From Planomonospora sp. ID67723 (lineage in GTDB: Bacteria > Actinomycetota > Actinomycetes > Streptosporangiales > Streptosporangiaceae): a DNA stretch of 64,000 bases. Of the stretch, positions 20,386 to 29,200 are shown piece after piece. The notes under the pieces were generated by a model. That model searched no databases and was not told where the DNA came from. It saw nothing but the letters and a program-made list of their open reading frames with translations. Both the position numbers and the translations under genes were made by a program. Position 1 is the first letter of the stretch. Every line of letters begins with the position of its first letter. The stretch spans positions 1,454,001 through 1,518,000 of the forward strand of contig NZ_JABTEZ010000001.1 of NCBI RefSeq assembly GCF_015711605.1. The letters are read 5' to 3'.

Positions 20386-22465
20386 CTGCGACCTCCATCG
20401 CCCGTCCGGCCGGGAGCCGCGCCCTGACCAGGGTCCCGCCCTCCGGGGGGCAGCCGACCTCGCAGTCGCCGCCCAGTTCGATCGCGCGCTCGCGGAGCGA
20501 GAGCATGCCGACGCCGGCGGTCACGTCCGGCCTGATGCCCGAGCCGTCGTCGCGTACCGTCACGTCGAGGCTCCCGTCCCGCGCGGCGAGTGTGATCTCG
20601 CACCGTGCGGCGCCCGAGTGCCTGGCCACGTTGGCCAGCGCCTCCGACACAATACGGTAGGCCGCGACCTCCACCGCCGCGGGCAGCCTCTCCAGCGCTC
20701 CCTCGCCGCCGACCACGACGTCCAGCGCGGGGGAGCGGAAGCGGTCCGCCTGCTGCTCGATCGCGCGCAGCAGGCCCAGCTCGTCCAGGGCGGGCGGCCG
20801 CAGGTCGTGCACCAGCCTGCGCACGTCGTTCAGGACGCCACCGACGTCGGCGGCCGTCTGCGCGAGGATGCGGTCGGCCCGGTCGGGTGCGGTCGCGGCC
20901 AGGTTCCTGGCGGCCTCGATGCGCAGCGCCACCGCGCCGAGGCTGGGGCCGAGGCCGTCGTGCAGGTCGCGGCGGAGCCGGCGCCGCTCCTCCTCGCGGG
21001 CCACGACCAGCCGGGCGCGGATGCGCTGCAGGTCGGTGCTGAGCTCGCTGGCGCGCGCCGCCGCCGCGGCCTGCCGTACGAGGTCGCCGAGGAGCCGCTG
21101 GTCGCGCTCCGTCAGGTCGGTGCGGCACAGCAGCAGCCGGCCCACCACTTCGCCCCGGTAGGCCACCGGCAGCGTCACCGAGGGGCCGCGCGGCGAGCCG
21201 TGCTCCACCACGGAACGGCTCCCGCCCGGCTGTTCGATCTCGACCCTGATGTAGGACAGCCGGAACGCCTCGGTCAGCGTCGCGGCCACCGCGAGGAGCT
21301 GCCGGTCGGGGTCGGCGGCCAGCTCCAGTCGCTCCGCCAGGGTCGAGACCGCCGCGTACGGGTCGTCCCGGGTCCCGCGCACCAGCCGCCTCACCACCCG
21401 CGCCAGCCGGGTGCGCAGCGGTGCGTAGAGCACCGCGACGATCGCGATCGCGGTCAGCGCGGAGTCCCGCTCGCCGAGCACCCGCCCGGCCGCGGTGAAC
21501 ACCGCGACGTCGACCAGCACGACCATGCCCGCCAGGAGGGCGTAGGTCACGGTGGCCGACAGCAGCCGGTCTACGTCGTAGAGCCGGTACTTGGTGACCG
21601 CGACGAGGACGGCGGCGGAGGTGACGGCGATGGACAGCCCGAACAGCAGCGTCGGGAGCTGCGGAGGCACCCGGAACGGCAGCAGCAGCACGAGCATGTC
21701 CACCAGTGCCGCCCACATCAGCCAGCGGATCTGGGCCCGCCGCTCCCGGCCCGCGGCCCGGTAGCGGTGCACCGTCACCGCGAAGGGCACCACCAGGCTC
21801 ACCAGGGCGCCGACGTAGGCGATCCGCAGCGCGGGCTCCCAGAACGCGTACGGCAACGCGACGACGAAGGGGTCGAGATCCAGCCGGGCGATCTCCGGCG
21901 GCAGCGCGGCCGCGTGGAAGCGCACCAGCACCGCCGCCGGAGCCGTCACCAGCAGCAGCGTCAGCAGCCCGGTCAGCGCGAGGCTCGCCAGCGACAGCCC
22001 GCGCCACAGTCGGGCCGCGGGCAGCCGCCCGTCGGGGAACAGCAGGATGAGCACCGGCAGCGCGAGCATCAGCGACGCCCCGAAGCGGGCGTAGAACCAG
22101 TAGGCCGCCGAGGCCCCCGGCGCGCCGGGCGACACGTAGACGGCGTGCACCGCCCAGCTCGAGGCGAGGGCGTCGAGCATCCACAACATCCCGAACCCGG
22201 TCATGACCCAGGCCACGGGGTGGCGCGGCAGCCGGTGCAGCAGCAGGACGCCGGGCACGAGCTGCGCCAGCCCGGCGAGCGTGGTCGGCCAGCCGGGCTC
22301 CAGCTGGGCGGAGGCGGGGATCCGCACGTGCGCGCCCCTGACGTCCAGCGCCACGGTCGCCGCCGCCGTCACCGCCGCGATCGCGGCCGCGGCCATGGCC
22401 GGAGCCGAAGCCGAAGCCGGAGTCAAGGCCGGCCGGATGCCTCCCGTGTTCGTCACAACATGCAT
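20378..22465 (-). CDS. Multi-pass sensor histidine kinase (HisKA_3 type), partner of the NarL regulator
   Basis: About 695 residues. The N-terminal half has around ten hydrophobic helices (for example VPGVLLLHRLPRHPVAWVMT, VDMLVLLLPF, LTAIAIVAVLYAPL). A GAF-like segment follows (about 400-480), then HisKA_3 with the phospho-acceptor in EEERRRLRRDLHDGLGPSLG. The ATPase domain has RIVSEALANVARHSGA and VRDDGSGI. A coiled region precedes the His. The frame is open far upstream, but the hydrophobic protein begins near ATG 22465 (MHVVTNTGG); no clear ribosome-binding site was seen, so the exact start is uncertain. Overlaps the regulator by 8 bases. Confidence 0.9.
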   Translation of the reverse strand: MHVVTNTGGIRPALTPASASAPAMAAAAIAAVTAAATVALDVRGAHVRIPASAQLEPGWPTTLAGLAQLVPGVLLLHRLPRHPVAWVMTGFGMLWMLDALASSWAVHAVYVSPGAPGASAAYWFYARFGASLMLALPVLILLFPDGRLPAARLWRGLSLASLALTGLLTLLLVTAPAAVLVRFHAAALPPEIARLDLDPFVVALPYAFWEPALRIAYVGALVSLVVPFAVTVHRYRAAGRERRAQIRWLMWAALVDMLVLLLPFRVPPQLPTLLFGLSIAVTSAAVLVAVTKYRLYDVDRLLSATVTYALLAGMVVLVDVAVFTAAGRVLGERDSALTAIAIVAVLYAPLRTRLARVVRRLVRGTRDDPYAAVSTLAERLELAADPDRQLLAVAATLTEAFRLSYIRVEIEQPGGSRSVVEHGSPRGPSVTLPVAYRGEVVGRLLLCRTDLTERDQRLLGDLVRQAAAAARASELSTDLQRIRARLVVAREEERRRLRRDLHDGLGPSLGAVALRIEAARNLAATAPDRADRILAQTAADVGGVLNDVRRLVHDLRPPALDELGLLRAIEQQADRFRSPALDVVVGGEGALERLPAAVEVAAYRIVSEALANVARHSGAARCEITLAARDGSLDVTVRDDGSGIRPDVTAGVGMLSLRERAIELGGDCEVGCPPEGGTLVRARLPAGRAMEVADV

Positions 22466-22628
22466 TACACCCGATTTGTGGCGATATGTCCCGGGACTCC
22501 TGTCCCGCTCGCCGTCCCGGGGCACGTCCCGGAACGTCGGGGCGCCGGACTCTGCCGGCCCGGGGCGCGCCGCGCCGAACCTGGTTCCACGAGGGCGCAC
22601 CCGGCGCCCCGGAAAGGATCCGATCCCC

Positions 22629-23285
22629 ATGGACGCTCGTGTCAGCACCTCTCCGGCCAGGGCCCGCACCGACGTGCCCGCCGACCCGCCCGCCGGCGGG
22701 ATGCCGCCGTCCGTCGCGCCGGGCACCGTCCGTCGCCTCGGCCTCACCCTCACCGCCGGCGCGACGCTCTGGGCGACGAGCATCTTCCTGTACGGGACCA
22801 CGGCCGGCGGTTTCGAGGGGCGCGTGGGCGACCTGACCGGGCTGGCCTTCCAGTTCGGCGTGTTCGCCCTGCTCACCGCGCAGGCCAGGACCATGGCGAC
22901 CGGCGTCACGTGGTTCGCCCGGAACATGCTGAAGGTCGAGGCGGTCCTGCTGGCGCTCGCCTCCGTCTGGTCGCTGCTGCACGGGGTGCTGCCCGACGCC
23001 CACCGGGACAGCGCGTGGCTGGCCGCCCTGGACGCGTTCTGGCCGCTGTCCATGCTCGGCATGTTCGTGATCGGTGTGAAGCTCGCGGTGGCGGGGCGGT
23101 GGCGCGGGCCGCTGCGCTGGTGGCCGCTGCTCGCCGAGAGCTGGGCGGTGGTGACCGTCCCGGTGTTCGCCGTGTTCGGCGACGACGTCTCGCGCTGGGT
23201 CGGCGGCGCCCACCTGCTCGTCGGCTACGCGGCCCTCGGCGCCCTCCTCGCCTGGCGTCCCGGGCTCGCGCTCCCGCGGCGGTGA
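22629..23285 (+). CDS. Membrane protein of unknown function
   Basis: A 218-residue protein with a ~35-residue Pro/Ala-rich cytosolic start and about five membrane helices, for example LGLTLTAGATLWATSIFLYG, FWPLSMLGMFVIGVKLAV and LLVGYAALGALLAW. No family is recognised with confidence. It is divergent from the histidine kinase gene with about 160 bases between, so it may be a target of that system (inference). Start ATG 22629 has AAAGGA about 12 bases upstream. Confidence 0.75.
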   Translation: MDARVSTSPARARTDVPADPPAGGMPPSVAPGTVRRLGLTLTAGATLWATSIFLYGTTAGGFEGRVGDLTGLAFQFGVFALLTAQARTMATGVTWFARNMLKVEAVLLALASVWSLLHGVLPDAHRDSAWLAALDAFWPLSMLGMFVIGVKLAVAGRWRGPLRWWPLLAESWAVVTVPVFAVFGDDVSRWVGGAHLLVGYAALGALLAWRPGLALPRR

Positions 23286-23342
23286 CGGGGCGTCTCCCGG
23301 GTCCCGGGACGGGGAGACTCCCGCGGAAAATAGACTCGGGGC

Positions 23343-23978
23343 ATGAGGCAACGCCCCCTGTCCCTGATCCAGGACGACCTGGTCGACTACGAGAAGGCCA
23401 TGGAGCGGATGGCCGACCTGGTCGGCGAGCGGCAGCGCGACGAGCGGCCGGACACGCTCTGGCTGCTCAGCCACCCCCAGGTCTACACCGTCGGCAGGCG
23501 CACGCTGGAGCAGCACCTGCCCGACCCGTCCCGCGGCATCCCCGTCGTGAGCACCGGGCGCGGCGGGCAGCTCACCTACCACGGCCCCGGCCAGCTGGTC
23601 GGCTACCTGATCGTCAAGCTCGGCGAGGGCGAGGGGATCGTCGACTACGTGCGCGAGGTCGAGCTCCGGCTCGTCCGCGCCCTGGCCGAGCTGGGCGTCC
23701 CGGCCGAGCGCCGGGACACCCCGCCCGGCTCGGAGCTGCTCACCGGGGTGTGGACGACCGGGACCGGCCGGAAGATCGTCTCGATCGGCATGCGCCAGAG
23801 CCGGAGCGTCACCAGCCACGGGTTCGCCCTCAACGTCGACGGCGACCTGTCCCCGTGGGACTGGGCGGTGCCGTGCGGCATGCCCGAGGTGGACATGACC
23901 TCGCTGGCCCGGGAGACCTCCGCCGTACCGATGGACCGGGTGCGGGCCGCGGTGGCGGAGGCCTTCGAGGCCGGCTGA
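23343..23978 (+). CDS. lipB: Octanoyltransferase LipB
   Basis: A 211-residue enzyme that moves octanoate from acyl carrier protein to lipoyl domains, the first step of lipoate synthesis. Family motifs: RGGQLTYHGPGQLVGYLIVK, catalytic Lys in GRKIVSIG and catalytic Cys in WAVPCGMPEVDMTSL, with SHGFALNVDGDL between. Length is normal. The partner lipA is not beside it here; in many actinobacteria lipA follows lipB directly, so the convergent permease gene downstream is a mild departure. Confidence 0.96.
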   Translation: MRQRPLSLIQDDLVDYEKAMERMADLVGERQRDERPDTLWLLSHPQVYTVGRRTLEQHLPDPSRGIPVVSTGRGGQLTYHGPGQLVGYLIVKLGEGEGIVDYVREVELRLVRALAELGVPAERRDTPPGSELLTGVWTTGTGRKIVSIGMRQSRSVTSHGFALNVDGDLSPWDWAVPCGMPEVDMTSLARETSAVPMDRVRAAVAEAFEAG

Positions 23979-23994
23979 CGGGCGAGGGGAGCGC

Positions 23995-25536
23995 TCAGCC
24001 GACGGGCTTGACGTCCCCCTCGGGCACCTCGTCGATCGTGCGGCGCGGCCCGGTGAACCAGTGCCGGGCCGACAGCCTCCACCACAGGCCCACGGCCAGG
24101 ACCATCACGCCGACCACGATCGGCGCGTAGTTGACCGCGGTCCAGGTGAAGCCCTCACCGAACGGCACCGCCTGCGGGACCAGCGGCATGATGAAGTAGA
24201 CCGACACGACCGCGATCTCGACGATCGCGATCCAGCACATCACCTTGTACTTCGAGCCCAGCGTCCACGGTCCGGGTTCGAAGCGGTCGCCCATCCGCAG
24301 CCGGAGCCAGATCGGGATCAGGAACGCGAGGTAGAGCCCGATGACCGCGACCGAGACGACCGCGTAGAACGCCAGCGGCAGCCCGTTCGGCGCCTCGTAG
24401 AGCGCCGGCAGGGTGAGGATCAGCGCGGCCGTGCAGCCGAAGACGATCGCGTTGACCGGGGTGCGGTTGGCGTCCACCCGCGACCACAGCCGCCAGCCGG
24501 GGATGGCGCCGTCCCGGGCGAAGGCGTAGGTCATCCGGGACATCGAGGTCACGCAGCTCATGCCGCAGAAGAACTGGCCGACGGTGGAGATCGCGAAGAT
24601 CGCGGTGGCCAGGTTGCCGGGGAGCGCGGACTCGAAGATGGCGCCCACGAAGCCGCCCGCCGCGTTGACCGCCTCGACGTCGGTGGCGGCGAAGAGGAAG
24701 GCCAGCAGCAGGATCCAGCCGCCGATGGCCGAGTAGAAGATCGACTGCCAGAGGCCCCTGGCGGCGGCGGTGGAGGCGCCCTGGGTCTCCTCCGACACGT
24801 GCGCGCACGCGTCGAAGCCGGTGATCGTGTACTGCGTCAGCAGGAAGCCGAGCGGCAGCACGTAGAACCAGTAGGAGGAGTCGGAGAAGCCGGAGTTGTT
24901 GATCGTCTCGGTGAAGACGAACGACATCGACTGGTGCGAGTCCGGGCCGAAGACCAGGATGAGCACGACCGCGGCCGCGCCGAACACGTGCCAGTAGACG
25001 GAGACGTTCTGCAGGACCGAGATCAGCCGGTGGCTGTAGACGTTGATCAGCGCGTGCAGGACCAGGATCACCGCGAACAGGATGAAGGTGTTGCCGAGCG
25101 AGACCTCGAAGCCCTCGGCGAACCGGTTGATCGTGATGTTCATGAACGTCGCGCAGCCGTAGTCGACCGAGGCGGTCACCGCGATCAGGCCGATGAGGTT
25201 GAACCACCCGGTGAACCAGCCGTGGACCGGCCTGCCCATCTTCGCGGCCCACCAGTAGATGCCGCCCGCGGTGGGATAGGCCGACACCAGCTCCGACATG
25301 CACAGGCCGATGATCAGAATGAAGATCGAGATCAGCGGCCAGCCCCAGGAGATGGCGATCGGCCCGCCGTTGTTCCAGGCCTGGCCGAAGGTGGTGAAGC
25401 ATCCGGCCAGGATCGAGATGATCGAGAAGGAGATGGCGAAGTTCGAGAAGCCGCTCCAGGTGCGGGAGAGCTCCTGCTTGTAGCCGAGTTCAGCGAGTCG
25501 TTTCGCGTCCTCGTCCGCCGGGGTCGGCTCGGTCAT
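23995..25536 (-). CDS. APC superfamily amino acid/amine permease
   Basis: A 513-residue transporter with about 12 membrane helices. The APC signature is near the N-terminus: LGYKQELSRTWSGFSNFAIS, followed by FSIISILAGCFTTFGQAWNN. Another conserved segment is SEETQGASTAAARGLWQSI. The form matches the bacterial choline/GABA/ethanolamine-type permease branch. AGGAGG precedes the ATG at 25536; the reading frame overlaps the end of the upstream kinase gene by 47 bases, so the two are one operon. With the kinase and the divergent FAD-GcvT enzyme it suggests import of a quaternary or methylated amine. Confidence 0.9.
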   Translation of the reverse strand: MTEPTPADEDAKRLAELGYKQELSRTWSGFSNFAISFSIISILAGCFTTFGQAWNNGGPIAISWGWPLISIFILIIGLCMSELVSAYPTAGGIYWWAAKMGRPVHGWFTGWFNLIGLIAVTASVDYGCATFMNITINRFAEGFEVSLGNTFILFAVILVLHALINVYSHRLISVLQNVSVYWHVFGAAAVVLILVFGPDSHQSMSFVFTETINNSGFSDSSYWFYVLPLGFLLTQYTITGFDACAHVSEETQGASTAAARGLWQSIFYSAIGGWILLLAFLFAATDVEAVNAAGGFVGAIFESALPGNLATAIFAISTVGQFFCGMSCVTSMSRMTYAFARDGAIPGWRLWSRVDANRTPVNAIVFGCTAALILTLPALYEAPNGLPLAFYAVVSVAVIGLYLAFLIPIWLRLRMGDRFEPGPWTLGSKYKVMCWIAIVEIAVVSVYFIMPLVPQAVPFGEGFTWTAVNYAPIVVGVMVLAVGLWWRLSARHWFTGPRRTIDEVPEGDVKPVG

Positions 25537-26515
25537 TCAAGCCTCCTTGCGTTTCTTGCGTTGTGCGGGGGGTGGGGAACCCGGGGCGCGAGCCCCGGAC
25601 GTCGTCGATCAGCCGCCCGAAGCCCGGATCGTCCAGGTCCCGTACGGCCTGCGCGAACTTGTCGGCCGCCTCGGCCTCGTAGTCGAAGTCGGCGGCGGCC
25701 GCCTGCTCCCTCAGCAGCCCGTGGTGGACGGAGAACCAGAGGGTCCAGGTGAGGTTCGACATGATGAGGTTGAGCCGGACCCGGGCCTCCAGTCGTGGGC
25801 TGTCCTCGCCGAAATAGGCCCGGCTCAGTTGGCAGGTGAGGTCGGGGTCGTAGTCCGCCTCCGCGGCGATGTCGCCCAGCTCGAAGGCCGGGTCGTTGTT
25901 CCCGGAGAGCTGGTAGTCGACGATCTTCACGTCCGCGCCGCAGCGGATGAAGTTCTCCGGCAGCAGGTCGTTGTGGCACGGTACGGCCGGCAGCGGGTCG
26001 GCCGCCAGCGCCCGTCCGATCTCGGCGGCCGCGGGCAGACTGTCCTCGTAACCGGTGGGGACGCGCAGGCCGTGGGCCCGGCAGAGGGCGAGGAACTCCT
26101 CCAGCTTCCGGAAGACGGAGAAGTCGTTGACGAAGCGGGGGCCGGCGTGCAGGCGGCGGCAGGCCGCCGCGACCGGTCCCGGCAGTGCGCGCACGGCGGG
26201 CGCGTCCAGGGTCGCGCCGTCGAGATACTCCAGCAGCAGGGCGCCGGGCATCCGGTGCAGGACCCGCGGGCCGACCCCGGCCTCGGCGGCCCGGAGGGTG
26301 TTGGCGATCTCCTGGTCGAGGGGGATGCCGAGCCCGGCGGCGGAGACGCGGGGGTCGAGGATCCGCAGCAGCCAGCGCTGCCCGTCGGCGGCGTCCATCC
26401 GGGAGATCCGGTGGCTGAGCCCGCCCTTGATGGGCGTCTCGGCGACGGGCTGCCCGGCCCATTCGCGGACGGCTCCGAGGACGGCTTCGTGGACGGCGGT
26501 GAGGACATCTGGCAT
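25490..26515 (-). CDS. Choline/ethanolamine kinase-like phosphotransferase
   Basis: A 341-residue member of the APH/choline kinase fold. The catalytic loop is PCHNDLLPENFI (Asp base), and the metal-binding segment is VKIVDYQLSGNNDPAFELGD. The order and spacing are those of choline kinases (HNDL, then DYE-like). The glycine-rich N-terminal lobe is IKGGLSHRISRM. It is first in an operon with the permease, which overlaps its last 47 bases. Likely role: phosphorylation of an imported amino alcohol; the exact substrate is not shown. Confidence 0.88.
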   Translation of the reverse strand: MPDVLTAVHEAVLGAVREWAGQPVAETPIKGGLSHRISRMDAADGQRWLLRILDPRVSAAGLGIPLDQEIANTLRAAEAGVGPRVLHRMPGALLLEYLDGATLDAPAVRALPGPVAAACRRLHAGPRFVNDFSVFRKLEEFLALCRAHGLRVPTGYEDSLPAAAEIGRALAADPLPAVPCHNDLLPENFIRCGADVKIVDYQLSGNNDPAFELGDIAAEADYDPDLTCQLSRAYFGEDSPRLEARVRLNLIMSNLTWTLWFSVHHGLLREQAAAADFDYEAEAADKFAQAVRDLDDPGFGRLIDDVRGSRPGFPTPRTTQETQGGLNDRADPGGRGRETTR

Positions 26516-26589
26516 GCCGGGCTCCTTTGGCCTACCTTCAGACCATTGATCCGATTCTGCGGACGAGTCGTTACAGAGAGGTTCCGGTC

Positions 26590-29070
26590 TTGAAACTTCC
26601 CGACTCCGCGCGGGCCGTCGTGATCGGCGGCGGGGTGGCCGGCTGCAGCGTCGCCTACCATCTGGCGAGGCTCGGCTGGGGCGAGGTGCTCCTGGTCGAG
26701 CGGCACGAGCTCACCGAGGGCACCACCTGGCACTCGGCCGGGTTCGTGGGCCAGCTCCGCTCCACCGTCACCCAGACCAAGATGATCATGTATTCGGCCG
26801 GCCTCTACCCCGAGCTGGCCGAGCTCACCGGCCTCGACCCCGGCTGGCGGGGGGTCGGCGGGCTCCGCCTGGCGACCACGCCCGAGCGGGTGGAGGAGTC
26901 GCTGCGCCTGGCCGGGGCCGCCGAGACCTACGGGCTGGACCTGGAGGTGCTCTCCGGCGCGCGGGCGGGGGAGCTGTCGCCGCTGCTGGAGGTCGCGGAC
27001 GTGCGGGCCGCGCTCTGGTTGCCGGGCGACGGCTGGCTCGACCCGGCGCTGCTGGCCAGGGCGCTGGCGGCGGGGGCGGAGAAGCTGGGCGTGCGGATCC
27101 GAACCGGGACCGAGGTGGTCGGCCTCGACGTCGTGAACGGCGGGATCGCGGGGGTGCGGCTGGCGGCCGGTGCGGGGCGGGAGGGGGCGGGAGGAGCGCA
27201 GCCGGACCGGGAAGAGTGGACGGTCCGGGCCGACGTCGTCGTCATCGCCGCCGGGGCGGCCAGCGGGCGGGTCGGGCGGCTGGCGGGGGTGGACATCCCG
27301 GTCGTTCCGATCAAGCACCAGTACGTCGTCACCGAGCCTTTCGGGGTCCCCTCATCCATGCCCACGGTCAGGGACCCGGACAACATCGTCTACTTCAGGG
27401 AGGAGGCCGGCGGGATCCTCGTCGGGGGGTACATCCGGACCCCCGAGGTCTGGGACACGCCCGCGCCGCTGGCCGAGCCCCGGACGCTGTTCCCCGCCGA
27501 CATGCCGAAATTCCAGGAGTCGTGGGAGTCGGCGACCCGGAGGGTCCCGGCGCTGGGCCGTACCGGGATCGCGAAGGCGGTGCACGGCCCCGAGGCGTTC
27601 ACCCCGGACGGAGAGTTCCTGCTGGGCGAGACCGCGGTGCGCGGCCTGTGGACGGCGGCCGGGTTCTGCGTGCACGGCCTGGCCGCGGCGGGCGGCGTGG
27701 GCAAGGTCATGGCCGAGTGGATCGTGGACGGCTCCCCCGAGTACGACGTCTTCGGCATGGACCTGCGCCGCTTCGGCGGCCATGCCCGTTCCGCGTCCTG
27801 GGCCCGGGCCAGGGCCCTGGACTCCTACTCGAAGTACTACGACATCGTCTACCCGGGCGAGGAGCGCACGGCCGCCCGCCCGCTGCGCCGCTCTCCCGCG
27901 TGGGTGCGGCACGCGGAGCTGGACGCGGCGTTCGGCGAGAAGGCGGGCTGGGAGCGGGTCAACTGGTTCGGGTGCAACGCCGCGCCGGAGCCGGTGGCCG
28001 GTGCGGACGGCACGACGGCCGCCCCGCCGGACAGCGCTGCGGAGACCCGGCCGCTCGGCTGGGCCGGGCGGGTCTGGTCGCCCGCCGTACGGGCCGAGTG
28101 CCTGGCCACGCGGGACGCGGCCGGGCTGTTCGACCAGACCTCGTTTGCGAAGCTGGAGGTCGCGGGGCCCGGAGCCCTCGAAGGGCTCCAGCGGGCCTGC
28201 GCCGGGCGGCTCGACCGGCCCGTCGGCTCGGTCGTCTACACCCAGTTGCTGAACGCGCGCGGCGGCATCGAGGCCGACCTGACCGTCACCCGGCTGGCCG
28301 CCGACCGCTTCCGCCTGGTCACCGGGACCGCCTTCGGCGTGCACGACGCCGCCTGGCTGCGCGGCCACGGCCTGGAGGTCCGCGACGTCACCTCGGCGTA
28401 CGCCTGCTACTGCCTGTGGGGTCCGCGTGCCCTGGACATCCTCGGCGAGCTCTCGCCCGACGACCTGACCTTCGGTTACCTGAAGGCCCGGGAGATCAGC
28501 GTGGGCAGCGTCCCGGTGCTGGCCCAGCGGGTGACGTTCGTCGGCGAGTTCGGCTGGGAGCTGTACTGCCCCGCGGAGTACGGCCTGACGCTCTGGGACG
28601 CGCTCATGGAGGCGGGCGCGCCGTACGGCATGCGCCCGGCCGGGTACCGGGCGATCGACTCGATGCGCCTGGAGAAGGGCTACCGGGTCTGGGGCCTGGA
28701 CATCACCCCGGAGACGACCCCGCTGGAGGCGGGCCTGGGCTTCGCGGTGGCCCGGGACAAGGAGTTCCTCGGCAGGGAGGCGCTCGCGGAGCCCTCCCGC
28801 ACGCTCTTCTGCCTGGTCCTCGACGATCCCCGGCAGGTCTGCCTGGGCGGCGAGCCGGTACGGCTCGGCGGCGAGCCCGCCTCCCGCGTGACGAGCGGCG
28901 GGTACGGCCACCGGGTGGACCGCTCGATCGCCTACGCCTACCTGCCCTCCGGAACCGCCCCGGGCACCCGGGTCCAGGTCGGCGTCACCGGGACCTGGGT
29001 GGACGCCGTCGTCGCCGTCGAACCCCTCTACGACCCGGCCGCCGAGCGGGTCAGGAGGCTCCCGGCCTGA
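26590..29070 (+). CDS. FAD-dependent oxidoreductase fused to GcvT domains (dimethylglycine/sarcosine dehydrogenase-like)
   Basis: An 826-residue two-part enzyme. The N-terminal DAO domain has VVIGGGVAGCSVAYHLARLG and GTTWHSAGF; the His of WHSAG is the residue that carries covalent FAD in dimethylglycine dehydrogenase. From about 440 on, GcvT folate-binding domains follow (RAECLATRDAAGLFDQTSFA, EFGWELYCPAEYGLTLWDAL, IDSMRLEKGYRVWG). Such enzymes oxidatively demethylate N-methylglycines and pass the methyl to tetrahydrofolate. TTG at 26590, after AGAGAGG, is preferred; an in-frame ATG at 26527 is the alternative. It is divergent from the kinase/permease operon with under 80 bases between, implying joint control. 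Confidence 0.9.
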   Translation: MKLPDSARAVVIGGGVAGCSVAYHLARLGWGEVLLVERHELTEGTTWHSAGFVGQLRSTVTQTKMIMYSAGLYPELAELTGLDPGWRGVGGLRLATTPERVEESLRLAGAAETYGLDLEVLSGARAGELSPLLEVADVRAALWLPGDGWLDPALLARALAAGAEKLGVRIRTGTEVVGLDVVNGGIAGVRLAAGAGREGAGGAQPDREEWTVRADVVVIAAGAASGRVGRLAGVDIPVVPIKHQYVVTEPFGVPSSMPTVRDPDNIVYFREEAGGILVGGYIRTPEVWDTPAPLAEPRTLFPADMPKFQESWESATRRVPALGRTGIAKAVHGPEAFTPDGEFLLGETAVRGLWTAAGFCVHGLAAAGGVGKVMAEWIVDGSPEYDVFGMDLRRFGGHARSASWARARALDSYSKYYDIVYPGEERTAARPLRRSPAWVRHAELDAAFGEKAGWERVNWFGCNAAPEPVAGADGTTAAPPDSAAETRPLGWAGRVWSPAVRAECLATRDAAGLFDQTSFAKLEVAGPGALEGLQRACAGRLDRPVGSVVYTQLLNARGGIEADLTVTRLAADRFRLVTGTAFGVHDAAWLRGHGLEVRDVTSAYACYCLWGPRALDILGELSPDDLTFGYLKAREISVGSVPVLAQRVTFVGEFGWELYCPAEYGLTLWDALMEAGAPYGMRPAGYRAIDSMRLEKGYRVWGLDITPETTPLEAGLGFAVARDKEFLGREALAEPSRTLFCLVLDDPRQVCLGGEPVRLGGEPASRVTSGGYGHRVDRSIAYAYLPSGTAPGTRVQVGVTGTWVDAVVAVEPLYDPAAERVRRLPA

Positions 29071-29111
29071 GCGCGCCGCGCCGCCGGCCGCCGCCGGGTG
29101 ATCCGTTCCAC

Positions 29112-29127
29112 ATACCCCCCGGGGGTT
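29112..29127. promoter_or_regulatory. CsoR-type copper box 1
   Basis: ATACCCCCCGGGGGTT: C-run and G-run arms facing each other, as in operators of the copper repressor CsoR. It lies about 75 bases before the first gene of the copper operon. Confidence 0.65.
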
Positions 29128-29165
29128 GCGAAACGAAGAGAGGTGTGGCACTCTAGGGGCATGAA

Positions 29166-29184
29166 GATACCCCATAGGGGTATC
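29166..29184. promoter_or_regulatory. CsoR-type copper box 2
   Basis: GATACCCCATAGGGGTATC, palindromic except for the three central bases, 17 bases before the ATG of the copper operon's first gene. It matches the TACCCC-N-GGGGTA pattern of CsoR operators. Confidence 0.8.
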
Positions 29185-29200
29185 AACGAGGGGAGAGAAG

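Noticed and set aside
20217-24130. Long open frames of over 1000 codons on both strands across the histidine kinase
   Set aside because: Both are out-of-frame shadows; the kinase, membrane protein and lipB frames account for the coding signal.
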